64,000 nt of DNA from Petrimonas sp. (GTDB lineage: Bacteria > Bacteroidota > Bacteroidia > Bacteroidales > Dysgonomonadaceae): assembly GCA_012839475.1 (NCBI GenBank), contig DUNG01000016.1:62001-126000 (forward strand). The letters are read 5' to 3'. Numbering within the stretch: the first letter of the stretch is position 1; every line of letters begins with the position of its first letter. Positions 9,654 to 17,904 of the stretch are shown one piece after another. Position numbers and translations under genes: made by a program. Under the pieces are notes generated by a model, which saw only the letters and a program-made list of their open reading frames with translations, searched no databases and had not been told where the DNA came from.

Positions 9654-9806
9654 AAATCTCCTCGAATTCTTTAAAAATGTTGATTGGACGAAAACCGATT
9701 CGCGTACGCTTTCGCTTCCTCAGCCAACCGCTCGTTACCGTGAAATTCGGCAACCCGAAGTAAATCCTCTTAAGCGACGACAGTTTCGTCTTAAAACGGT
9801 ACACCA

Positions 9807-9814
9807 CAAAAATA
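9807..9814 (-). promoter_or_regulatory. Candidate -7 box for the leftward Stealth gene
   Basis: On the minus strand TATTTTTG (consensus TAnnTTTG), about 150 bases before the ATG at 9653. No clear -33 element. The long leader 9654-9800 holds no recognised gene. Confidence 0.35.
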
Positions 9815-9894
9815 GTCTATTTAATTGAAACTTACAGCGGGAAAGCGAGTTTTCGGGAGATTGTACGGTTTTTCAGGAGATTACGCATTTTTTC

Positions 9895-10082
9895 AAGCTT
9901 CGTCCCGTTTAAAGTTTCTTACCAATTACAACATCATCGCGAACAGCTCCTACAGCTGGTGGGCCGCGTGGCTCAACGGTAACGAAAACAAAACGATCAT
10001 CGCCCCTCGACAGTGGTACCAAGACCCTCGGGCACAGAGTCGTGTCGCGGAAATGATTCCCAAGGAGCGGATGACGATTTGA
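9895..10082 (+). pseudogene. C-terminal remnant of a GT11 (alpha-1,2-fucosyltransferase-like) glycosyltransferase
   Basis: The frame read from 9895 to the stop at 10080-10082 gives NIIANSSYSWWAAWL, then KTIIAPRQWY and a C-terminal PKERMTI, matching the last third of family GT11, where IIANSSFSWWGAWL and IAPxxW are conserved. The first two thirds, including the GDP-fucose site, are absent: upstream sequence in the three forward frames shows no family motif. An ATG at 9825 opens the frame but the first 25 or so codons do not resemble the family. I read it as a deletion relic of a surface-glycan gene next to the Stealth genes; a functional 85-residue protein is unlikely. Confidence 0.65.
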
Positions 10083-10166
10083 ATCTATGTACTATCCCAT
10101 GGTTTTTTTGTATAAAAAGGGAGATATATCGTTTTTTTTTTGTTTATTTGATAAAAAATAGACCCT

Positions 10167-12263
10167 ATGAGCACAACCCAACCAAGGAAAAAGAGAAAGT
10201 CCCGTATCCGGACCAAACTGTTTGTGCCGCTTATGTTCATCGTGGCAATCCTGCTGATTACCTATATTTTCCCCAAACAAAGCAGTTTCAGCTACTCGTT
10301 TGACGAAGGGAGGCCGTGGCAGTATGGCCTGTTAACCGCCCCGTTCGACTTCCCGATCTACAAACCTGCCGATCAGCTAAAAGCAGAACAGGACAGCATC
10401 CTGGAGTTCTATGAGCCCTACTTTACCGTTAATGATGACGTCCAAGCAGACGCGTTGGCCAACTTTGACGTGGATGTGAACATGAACGCCAGGCTCTCGG
10501 ATCTCCCTCCCAAGCTGAAGGTATATCTACGAGAAAAGCTGGTCGATATCTACAGTAATGGTATCATGCGCTCGGAAGACTACGACCGCATTCATGCCTC
10601 CCGCACTGGCGCCTTGCGCCTAAAGAGAGGAAACGTGGCAGAATCCAGGGAGATCGATGGCTTCTTCACGATTCGCTCGGCGTACGAGAAAGTACTCGCG
10701 GATGCACCGAAAGAGACCGACCTCAACACGTTAAAAGCCGCGAATATCAACGAGTACATTCGCGAAAACATCGTCTATGACGCCACCACCTCCGATAAGG
10801 CGAGGAGGGAGTTCGTGCAACAGGTAGACATTAGCCGAGGGATGGTGCAACAAGGGCAACGGATTATCGATCAGGGGGAGATCGTGGACACCCATACCTA
10901 CAACATCCTCTCGTCGCTCAAACGGGTATCCGAGGAGCGAAGCGGCGGAAGCGGCGCCAACGTCTCGAAGATCTTTGGGAACTTCCTGCTGGTGACTCTG
11001 ATTCTCGGCAGCTTTTACATGTACCTACTCTACTTTCGGCCGTTGGAATACAGGAAGCGTAAACGGGTTTTCTTCATGGTGTCGCTTATCGTATTCTTCG
11101 TGGCACTCACCGCCATCACGGTACATTTCAACCTGTTCAACGTCTATATCATCCCCTACGTGATCGTGACCATCATGGTCCGCACGTTCATCGATTCACG
11201 TACCGCCCTGTTCGCGAGCCTAACAACCATTTTGTTGAGCTCGCTCATGGTGCCTTTCCCGTTCGAGTTTATCGTTATAAAGGTGCTGGCAGCCATGACC
11301 TCCATCTTCATGCTGAAAGAGTTATCGGAGCGTTCACAATTGATAAAAAGCTCGTTCTTCATTCTTTTCACCTATATCGTGGTCTACCTGGGACTGGTAC
11401 TACATCAAGAAGGTACCGTTAAGGAGGCCGACTGGGTGATGTTGATCTACTTCCTGATCAACTTCATCCTTATCCTCTTCTCCTACTCGCTGGTCTACCT
11501 CGTGGAGCGCTCATTCGGGTTCATCTCGGGGGTAACGCTGGTCGAGCTCTCCAACATCGACCGACCGCTACTGAAAGAGTTATCAGAAAAGGCGCCCGGC
11601 ACGTTCCAACACTCGCTGCAGGTCTCCAACCTGGCTATGGCAGCGGCCAGCAAGCTGGGTGCCAACGGCTCGCTCATACGAACGGGGGCTCTCTACCACG
11701 ACATTGGGAAGATGGTAAACCCCGCCTTCTTTACCGAGAACCAGCCACCGGGCATGAACCCCCACGCGGGGCTACCCTTTGAAGAGAGCGCCCGCATCAT
11801 CATCAACCACGTGAAAGACGGGGTAAAAATCGCTCAGAAGAATAACGTGCCCAAGCAGATCATCGACTTCATCGAAACCCACCACGGCACCAGCGTGACC
11901 AAATACTTCTACACCTCGTGGAAAAACGCGAACCCCGGCAAAGAGATTAACGATGCCGACTTCAGGTATCCCGGGCCAGACCCCTTCTCGAAGGAGACCG
12001 CCATCCTGATGATGGCCGACGCGGTGGAGGCAGCTTCGCGCAGCTTGAAGGAGTATAACGAGACGTCGATTCGCGGACTGGTGGAGAAGATCATCGACAC
12101 GCAGTTAGAGGAGGGCTGCTTTAGATTGTCGCCGTTGACATTCCGCGATATCCAAACGGTCAAAGAGGTATTTGTTAACAAGCTACTTACCGTATACCAC
12201 ACCCGTATCGCGTACCCCGAACTTAGGCAGCCGGAGCAAAAGAAACAACCGGACCAATCGTAG
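10167..12263 (+). CDS. 7TM-HD domain phosphodiesterase (PgpH type, probable c-di-AMP hydrolase)
   Basis: Membrane-anchored HD hydrolase of the PgpH family, whose characterised members degrade cyclic di-AMP. A basic N-terminus is followed by one transmembrane helix (about 20-38), an extracytoplasmic 7TMR-HDED domain (about 40-265), seven membrane helices (about 275-470) and a cytoplasmic HD domain (about 490-690). Metal ligands are visible: the His of FQHSLQV, HDIGK (about 511-515) and ETHHGT. Length 698 matches the family. The ATG at 10167 follows an AT-rich stretch with a near-consensus -7 box. It converges on guaA. c-di-AMP specificity is inferred from the family. Confidence 0.88.
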   Translation: MSTTQPRKKRKSRIRTKLFVPLMFIVAILLITYIFPKQSSFSYSFDEGRPWQYGLLTAPFDFPIYKPADQLKAEQDSILEFYEPYFTVNDDVQADALANFDVDVNMNARLSDLPPKLKVYLREKLVDIYSNGIMRSEDYDRIHASRTGALRLKRGNVAESREIDGFFTIRSAYEKVLADAPKETDLNTLKAANINEYIRENIVYDATTSDKARREFVQQVDISRGMVQQGQRIIDQGEIVDTHTYNILSSLKRVSEERSGGSGANVSKIFGNFLLVTLILGSFYMYLLYFRPLEYRKRKRVFFMVSLIVFFVALTAITVHFNLFNVYIIPYVIVTIMVRTFIDSRTALFASLTTILLSSLMVPFPFEFIVIKVLAAMTSIFMLKELSERSQLIKSSFFILFTYIVVYLGLVLHQEGTVKEADWVMLIYFLINFILILFSYSLVYLVERSFGFISGVTLVELSNIDRPLLKELSEKAPGTFQHSLQVSNLAMAAASKLGANGSLIRTGALYHDIGKMVNPAFFTENQPPGMNPHAGLPFEESARIIINHVKDGVKIAQKNNVPKQIIDFIETHHGTSVTKYFYTSWKNANPGKEINDADFRYPGPDPFSKETAILMMADAVEAASRSLKEYNETSIRGLVEKIIDTQLEEGCFRLSPLTFRDIQTVKEVFVNKLLTVYHTRIAYPELRQPEQKKQPDQS

Positions 12264-12357
12264 CCCTTGCCCCTACCCTCCCGGTTTCACTCATAAGGTG
12301 TCACTTATCCGCCGAATGTTGCGATCCCTTCCGATACACCCCCATCCACCGGCCGAC

Positions 12358-13797
12358 CTATTCCCACTCGATGGTCGCGGGCGGCTTGGAGGAGATATCG
12401 TACACCACGCGATTCACCCCCTTTACCTTGTGGATGATCTCGTTGGAGACCGTCGCCAAGAAGTCATAAGGCAGGTGAACCCAGTTGGCCGTCATGGCAT
12501 CGATAGAGCTCACGGCCCGCAAAGCGATGGTATACTCGTACGTGCGTTCATCGTCCATCACGCCCACCGACCGTACAGGCAGTAGGATGGCACCCGCCTG
12601 CCACACCCGGTCGTACAGACCCGAAGAGCGCAGGTGGGAGATAAAGATGGCATCGGCCTCCTGGGTGATACGCACCTTCTCCGGGGTGATCTCCCCCAAG
12701 ATACGGATACCCAGCCCGGGGCCGGGGAACGGGTGGCGATGAATCAGGTGAGGAGCCATCCCCAATTCAAGCCCAACCGAACGCACCTCATCCTTGAACA
12801 ACATCTTCAGCGGCTCGCACAGCTTCAGGTGCATCTTCTCGGGCAGCCCCCCCACGTTGTGGTGACTTTTTATGGTGGTACCGGTGAGGGAGATCGACTC
12901 GATGATATCGGGGTAGATGGTCCCCTGGGCAAGCCATTGGATCCCTTCCAGTTTTTTTGCCTCACTCTCGAACAGGTCGATAAACCCTTTCCCGATAATC
13001 TTCCGCTTCTTCTCCGGATCGGTCACCCCCTGTAGCTCCTTGTAAAAATGCTCCTTCGCGTTCACGCCAATCACGTTAAGTCCCAGATGCTCGTAATTCT
13101 CCAATACGGACTCGAACTCGTTCTTCCGCAACAGCCCATGGTCCACGAAGATACAGGTGAGGTTCTTCCCAATAGCCCTGTTCAACAGCACCGCGGCGAC
13201 CGATGAATCCACCCCCCCGGAGAGGGCGAGGATCACCTTGTCATTGCCCAACATCTCTTTGAGCTGCCGTACGGTGGTCGCGATAAACGACGCGGGGGTC
13301 CAATCCCTCGTCACGCCACAGGTCGAGAGGAAGTCATCCATTATTTTCAACCCCTCGTCAGCTTGGAACAGTTCCGGTGCGTGTACCTGAATATCTTCCG
13401 GGAAGTCGCCATGACAACCCTGTTGCGCAGCGGGACTAACCACCAAAACGGGGAACTTCCCACGTAATTCGTTCAGTTTTGTCACTAACGGGTCGGGTAC
13501 GTTGGACGGGAAAGGTTCACCCTTTGAGGAGGAAATGCCCACCGGCGATGAAACATCGGCTGATCTGGAAGCGCCTGCCGATGGGGCAACGCCTGATGAA
13601 GCAGAAGCAGCTGGTGAAGCAAGGCCGTTAACCGACTTAGGGCCACCCGAAAGGATCACGCCCTTAACAGAGTGATCATCAACAGGAAACTTGTGATAGG
13701 GGAAAACTTCGCAGTAACAGTTCAGCTCCCGCACGCGGCGCCCTATCAGTTGCGTGACCGATGAACCAAAATCAAGGATAACTATTTTCTCATGCAT
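12358..13797 (-). CDS. guaA: GMP synthase with a degenerate, truncated glutaminase domain
   Basis: Converts XMP to GMP with ATP and ammonia. The synthetase half is intact: ATP-pyrophosphatase loop LSGGVDSS (192-199), [18 protein letters not shown] and the C-terminal dimerisation domain ending PPATIEWE. The N-terminal class I glutaminase half is not. It begins normally ([19 protein letters not shown]), but residues 60-100 are a Ser/Ala/Pro-rich insert; where the family has PVLGICYGAQ this protein has [10 protein letters not shown], so the nucleophile Cys is Ser121; about 75 residues are then missing, and the HPE of the triad is replaced by VHAPELF. Total 479 residues against about 505-525. The ATG at 13795-13797 is chosen because it matches the family start and lies 35 bases after a TAnnTTTG box; a longer frame to 13923 would cross that promoter. 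It probably depends on free ammonia or another glutaminase. Confidence 0.9.
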   Translation of the reverse strand: MHEKIVILDFGSSVTQLIGRRVRELNCYCEVFPYHKFPVDDHSVKGVILSGGPKSVNGLASPAASASSGVAPSAGASRSADVSSPVGISSSKGEPFPSNVPDPLVTKLNELRGKFPVLVVSPAAQQGCHGDFPEDIQVHAPELFQADEGLKIMDDFLSTCGVTRDWTPASFIATTVRQLKEMLGNDKVILALSGGVDSSVAAVLLNRAIGKNLTCIFVDHGLLRKNEFESVLENYEHLGLNVIGVNAKEHFYKELQGVTDPEKKRKIIGKGFIDLFESEAKKLEGIQWLAQGTIYPDIIESISLTGTTIKSHHNVGGLPEKMHLKLCEPLKMLFKDEVRSVGLELGMAPHLIHRHPFPGPGLGIRILGEITPEKVRITQEADAIFISHLRSSGLYDRVWQAGAILLPVRSVGVMDDERTYEYTIALRAVSSIDAMTANWVHLPYDFLATVSNEIIHKVKGVNRVVYDISSKPPATIEWE

Positions 13798-13832
13798 AAC
13801 GTATAAAATGAAACATGGCCAATTCGAGACAA

Positions 13833-13840
13833 CAAAGGTA
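13833..13840 (-). promoter_or_regulatory. -7 box for guaA
   Basis: TACCTTTG on the minus strand, 35 bases before the guaA ATG, supporting the start at 13797. It is back to back with the box for the rightward gene at 13890. Confidence 0.5.
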
Positions 13841-13889
13841 TAAAAATAAATAATCCGGAGAAATATGGAACGAAAAGGAAACAAATTGC

Positions 13890-13897
13890 TATCTTTG
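13890..13897 (+). promoter_or_regulatory. -7 box for the TPR/propeller gene
   Basis: TATCTTTG, a perfect TAnnTTTG match, 25 bases before the ATG at 13923. No convincing -33 element. Confidence 0.5.
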
Positions 13898-13922
13898 AAC
13901 CGTCTAAAAACTAAATGACTCA

Positions 13923-15347
13923 ATGAAAATTCGATATATACAGGCTATTTTCTTTTTTATCCTACTGGGTGCACCGCTCCGTGCACAAACGCTGGACGAG
14001 GCGAGGGGGTGGTACCTTGAGGGGCGGTACGCCGAGGCGTTGCCCGTTTTTCAACAAGAATACCAGGAGAAGCCTGACAACGCACCCCTCAACCAATGGG
14101 TGGGCGTCTGTCTCTACGAGACAGGCAGGATATTAGAAGCGAAGGGATACCTCGAATTCGCTTCCTCCAAAAAGATTCCCGAGGGCTACCTCTACCTGGG
14201 GAAACTGCTGGTGAAGTTATACCGCTTCGAGGAGGCAGAGGCAGAGTTCGAGAAGTACCAGAAGTTTCATCGAAGGAACAACGAAGCGCTGGATCGGTTG
14301 GAGCAGGAGAGGGAGTACGCCGACAAGCTGCAACGTGCGGTGAACCGCACCGAGGACGTACAGCTTATCGATAGCGTAGTGGTACCCAAGAGTGATTTCC
14401 TCTCGGCATACAACCTAAGCCAAGCCGCCGGTTCATTGATGCCCTTGGGCCAGTTTTTCAAGGAGCCGGTTAACGCCGGGGAGACACTCCACATGAACGA
14501 ACGGCAAAACAAGGTGTTCTTCGCCCGGGGTGATAGATTAGGAGGCAGTACCAGCCTCTTCACGATGGAGAAGCTACTCGACACGTTTGGCAATGAAAAG
14601 GCCCTACCCCAAACGATTAACACCACCGGTCACCAGGCTTACCCGTTCGTGATGAGTGACGGTCTCACGCTCTATTTCGCTTCCACCGACCATCAATCCT
14701 TTGGCGGGTACGACCTGTACGTGACCCGGTACAACCTGGCAACCGACAGTTACCTGGTACCCAACCAGTTGAACATGCCGTTCAACTCCCCCTTCAACGA
14801 CTACATGATGGCCATCGACGAACAGAAGGGTATCGGGTGGTTCGCGTCAGACCGCTTTCAGCCGGAAGGGCAGGTTTGCATCTACACCTTTATCCCCAAC
14901 GAAAGGGTCACCCTGATTGAAGGGGAGGAAGAGGGCTATATGGCGCGCCGCGCCGCGATCACCTCTATCCGGGATTCATGGAAGGAGGGCACTGACTACA
15001 CTGCGTTGAGGGCATCGGCACAAGAGAAGGTAATCGTGGAACAGGATGTGACGGGCGAGTTCAACTTCGTTATCAATGACCTGGTAACCTACCATTCGCT
15101 ATCCGACTTTAAGGACAGGCAGGCACAGTCCATCTATTCCCAAGCGCGAGGACTGTCGAACCAACTATGGGAGCTGAACAACGAGCTCGCCGAGCAAAGG
15201 GAAAAATACGCAGCCGGGGGTAGTGACAGCGGCTCCCTGCGCATAGAGATCCTCCGTATGGAGAGAGAGGCATCCACGCTTTACAAAGAGATAAAACGCT
15301 TGGAGATTCAAGCGAGAAACCAAGAGATACGTAATATTTTCAATTAA
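13923..15347 (+). CDS. Exported TPR / WD40-like propeller protein
   Basis: 474 residues with an N-terminal signal peptide (cleavage after about 21, [11 protein letters not shown]). Residues 25-130 form TPR-like helical repeats ([20 protein letters not shown]). Residues about 185-320 resemble PD40/TolB-type beta-propeller repeats, with [14 protein letters not shown] and [17 protein letters not shown]. The last 60 residues are a predicted coiled coil rich in Glu, Lys and Arg. It is likely a periplasmic or cell-surface scaffold or gliding/OmpA-related protein, but no specific function can be assigned. It stands 5 bases before nfeD and may head the nfeD-floA operon. Confidence 0.75.
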   Translation: MKIRYIQAIFFFILLGAPLRAQTLDEARGWYLEGRYAEALPVFQQEYQEKPDNAPLNQWVGVCLYETGRILEAKGYLEFASSKKIPEGYLYLGKLLVKLYRFEEAEAEFEKYQKFHRRNNEALDRLEQEREYADKLQRAVNRTEDVQLIDSVVVPKSDFLSAYNLSQAAGSLMPLGQFFKEPVNAGETLHMNERQNKVFFARGDRLGGSTSLFTMEKLLDTFGNEKALPQTINTTGHQAYPFVMSDGLTLYFASTDHQSFGGYDLYVTRYNLATDSYLVPNQLNMPFNSPFNDYMMAIDEQKGIGWFASDRFQPEGQVCIYTFIPNERVTLIEGEEEGYMARRAAITSIRDSWKEGTDYTALRASAQEKVIVEQDVTGEFNFVINDLVTYHSLSDFKDRQAQSIYSQARGLSNQLWELNNELAEQREKYAAGGSDSGSLRIEILRMEREASTLYKEIKRLEIQARNQEIRNIFN

Positions 15348-15352
15348 ACAGT

Positions 15353-15835
15353 ATGACACTTAACCTCATCGTTGTAATCGGGCTCATAGTATTGGGGATC
15401 ATCTTCATGCTTATCGAGATATTCTTGCTCCCCGGTGTTAGCATCGCGGGGATCGCGGGCGCCCTCTTCATCATCGGGGGAATCGTTTACGCGTACATGT
15501 TCTTGGGCAGCACGGCGGGAAACATCACGCTGGCCGGCTCCGCACTGCTGTTGGGAGGGTCCTTCGTCTGGCTCATCAAATCGAACTCGCTTCGGAGAAT
15601 CGCCCTGGAGACCAATATCGAGGAAAGCGTGGATGTCAGCCACCTCAAGGAGATCGAGGTGGGCGATGTCGGTGTGGCCCTCTCCCGCCTCAACCCCATC
15701 GGCCAGGTTCTGGTGAACGATGTAGAGGTGGAGGGGAAATCGTACGACGGCGAGTTCATCGATGAGGAGACCGAGGTGGAGGTGGTGAGGGTGAAAAGCT
15801 ACAACATCCTCGTTAAAAAAAGAGTGAATAATTGA
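15353..15835 (+). CDS. NfeD-like membrane protein
   Basis: 160 residues: two or three transmembrane helices in the first 85 residues (LIVVIGLIVLGIIFMLIEIF; GIAGALFIIGGIVYAYMFL; a third near 60-78), then a soluble domain (about 95-160) of the NfeD C-terminal OB-fold type, with VGDVGVALSRLNPIGQVLV and YDGEFIDEETEVEVV. NfeD proteins are encoded beside flotillins and help organise membrane domains. Here it precedes floA by 163 bases, the classic pairing. It lacks the ClpP-like serine protease domain of long NfeD, so it is the short form. Confidence 0.85.
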   Translation: MTLNLIVVIGLIVLGIIFMLIEIFLLPGVSIAGIAGALFIIGGIVYAYMFLGSTAGNITLAGSALLLGGSFVWLIKSNSLRRIALETNIEESVDVSHLKEIEVGDVGVALSRLNPIGQVLVNDVEVEGKSYDGEFIDEETEVEVVRVKSYNILVKKRVNN

Positions 15836-15998
15836 TCACACGACACAACTCTCTGATTTACTTGTCATTCACTCACCCACAAAAGTATAATTGACTCAGC
15901 AGGACATTCAGCACAATCGCTTCATTTCCTTGAGGTTAGCAAGCTAAAGACAAATATAAAAACCATTAACTATATAACAACATTTAATAAAAAGCATT

Positions 15999-16982
15999 AT
16001 GGCATTATCATTTCCTTTGATCATCACGATTGCCGTGATCATCATCTTCCTGTTGATTTTTTTCCATTACGTGCCGTTTTTCTTGTGGATCAACGCGCTC
16101 TCTGCCGGGGTACGCATCTCGCTGGTACAACTCTTCCTGATGCGTCTCCGTCGGGTACCGCCCCACACCATCGTCTACGCGATGATTGAAGCGCACAAGG
16201 CCGGGCTAAAGAACGTGACGCGCGACAACCTGGAGGCGCACTACCTCGCGGGGGGTCACGTGGAGAACGTGGTACATGCCCTGGTATCGGCATCGAAGGC
16301 GAACATAGAGCTGACCTTCCAGATGGCCACCGCGATCGACCTGGCGGGACGCGACGTGCTGGAGGCTGTGCGCATGTCGGTAAACCCGAAAGTAATCGAT
16401 ACACCCCCCGTCTCGGCGGTGGCGATCGACGGTATTCAGCTGATCGCGAAGGCGCGAGTCACGGTGCGGGCCAACATCAAACGCCTCGTGGGGGGTGCGG
16501 GAGAGGAGACCATCCTCGCCCGGGTTGGGGAAGGCATCGTGTCGTCCATCGGGTCATCCACCTCCCATAAGTCGGTACTCGAGAACCCCGACTCCATCTC
16601 GAAGGTGGTACTGCGGAAGGGGCTCGACGCGGGTACTGCGTTCGAGATCCTCTCCATCGACATCGCCGATATCGACATAGGTAAGAACATCGGTGCCGTG
16701 CTGCAGATGGACCAGGCGCAGGCCGATAAGAACATCGCGCAGGCACGGGCAGAAGAGCGACGTGCCATGGCCATCGCCCTGGAGCAAGAGATGAAGGCCA
16801 AGGCACAAGAAGCCCGCGCCAAGGTGATCGAAGCCGAGGCAGAGGTGCCCATCGCCATGGCCGAAGCGTTCCGTAAGGGTAATCTCGGGATCATGGACTA
16901 CTACCGGATGGAGAATATCCAAGCCGATACCGATATGCGGGACGCCATCGCCCGCCCGCAAGGGGGCAAGGACAAGAAGTAA
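15999..16982 (+). CDS. floA: Flotillin-like protein FloA
   Basis: Bacterial flotillin (UPF0365 family) that scaffolds lipid-raft-like membrane domains. It has an N-terminal membrane hairpin (about 5-30), an SPFH-type domain (about 35-200) and a C-terminal Ala/Glu-rich coiled coil (about 235-300; [20 protein letters not shown]). Length 327 is typical. The 163-base gap after nfeD is AT-rich, with no clear terminator, so the two may be transcribed together or floA may have its own start. The uridine phosphorylase-like gene follows by 27 bases. Confidence 0.93.
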   Translation: MALSFPLIITIAVIIIFLLIFFHYVPFFLWINALSAGVRISLVQLFLMRLRRVPPHTIVYAMIEAHKAGLKNVTRDNLEAHYLAGGHVENVVHALVSASKANIELTFQMATAIDLAGRDVLEAVRMSVNPKVIDTPPVSAVAIDGIQLIAKARVTVRANIKRLVGGAGEETILARVGEGIVSSIGSSTSHKSVLENPDSISKVVLRKGLDAGTAFEILSIDIADIDIGKNIGAVLQMDQAQADKNIAQARAEERRAMAIALEQEMKAKAQEARAKVIEAEAEVPIAMAEAFRKGNLGIMDYYRMENIQADTDMRDAIARPQGGKDKK

Positions 16983-17009
16983 CGTCCAACCAACGAAACC
17001 ACACACACT

Positions 17010-17882
17010 ATGAGTAGACGAATCATACCCGAATCGGAGTTCATCATCAACCCCGACGGGAGTGCATTTCACCTGCACGTGAAACCGGAGAATCTGTCGC
17101 CCAAGATCGTGATGATGGGCGACCCGGACCGTGTAACGGTAGCCGCATCCCTGTTTGACGAGATCGAGGTGGATGTCCGCAGTCGCGAGTTCCACACGGT
17201 GACCGGCACCTACAAGGGAAAGCGGGTCACCGCTCTTTCCCACGGGATTGGCACCGATAACATCGATATCGTGCTGACCGAGCTCGATGCGCTGGCCAAT
17301 ATCGACTTCAATACCCGCGAGGTGAAGAAGGAGTTCACTCAACTCACCATGGTCCGCGTGGGCACGTCGGGTGGCATGCAGCCGCACTGCCCGGTCGGCT
17401 CCTACGTGGTCTCCGAGAAATCGCTCGGGTTCGATGGGTTGCTGCACTACTACGCGGGGTCCGAGAAAGTGCGCGAAGTGGCGTTCGAAGAGGCCTTCAA
17501 ACGGCACGTCAACTGGTCGCCCCTCCACTGCTCGCCCTACGTGGTAAGTTCCGACAACGAATTGGTGGAACGCGTGGGTTACGGCATGATCCGTGGGGTC
17601 ACCATCTCTGCCACCGGCTTTTACGGACCACAGGGGAGGCACGTGCGTCTCCCCCTCGCCGATCCCGAGCTGAATGCTAAGATCGAATCGTTCCGTTTCG
17701 GGGAGCACCTCATCACCAACTACGAGATGGAGAGCTCCGCGATCGCGGGGTTAGCGAAAATGATGGGCCACAAGGCGATGACGGTCTGCGCCATCATCGC
17801 GAACCGGGTTGCCCTCGACTCGAACGCCGATTACCGGGGCTCCACCGAAGAACTACTTGGCATCGTCATGGATAGGATATAG
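17010..17882 (+). CDS. udp: Nucleoside phosphorylase (uridine phosphorylase-like)
   Basis: NP-I family phosphorylase, predicted to split uridine (or a related nucleoside) with phosphate into base and ribose-1-phosphate. Visible are the phosphate-site segment MMGDPDRV (31-38), the HGIGTDNIDIVLTEL motif and VRVGTSGGMQ, and the C-terminal YEMESSAIAGLAKMMG with the Glu that contacts the ribose. Length 290. It lies 27 bases after floA and 22 bases before the M16 protease start, so it is probably in the same transcript. Uridine specificity is inferred; purine use is not excluded. Confidence 0.85.
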   Translation: MSRRIIPESEFIINPDGSAFHLHVKPENLSPKIVMMGDPDRVTVAASLFDEIEVDVRSREFHTVTGTYKGKRVTALSHGIGTDNIDIVLTELDALANIDFNTREVKKEFTQLTMVRVGTSGGMQPHCPVGSYVVSEKSLGFDGLLHYYAGSEKVREVAFEEAFKRHVNWSPLHCSPYVVSSDNELVERVGYGMIRGVTISATGFYGPQGRHVRLPLADPELNAKIESFRFGEHLITNYEMESSAIAGLAKMMGHKAMTVCAIIANRVALDSNADYRGSTEELLGIVMDRI

Positions 17883-17904
17883 CTTATTTAAAAACATACT
17901 TAAT

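Noticed and set aside
9637-9828. 63-codon forward ORF upstream of the GT11 relic
   Set aside because: Overlaps the start of the leftward Stealth gene and its leader, and has no protein motif.
13300-13797. Simple frameshift as the cause of the odd GuaA N-terminus
   Set aside because: Family-like pieces ([31 protein letters not shown]) before and after the changed parts are all in the same frame, so deletion and insertion fit better.
13798-13923. Longer N-terminus for GuaA (start at 13923)
   Set aside because: It would cross the -7 box at 13833-13840, add 42 residues absent from the family and overlap the start of the divergent gene.
16554-17708. 384-codon minus-strand ORF
   Set aside because: Shadow of floA and the nucleoside phosphorylase; Val/His/Leu-rich composition typical of antisense frames.
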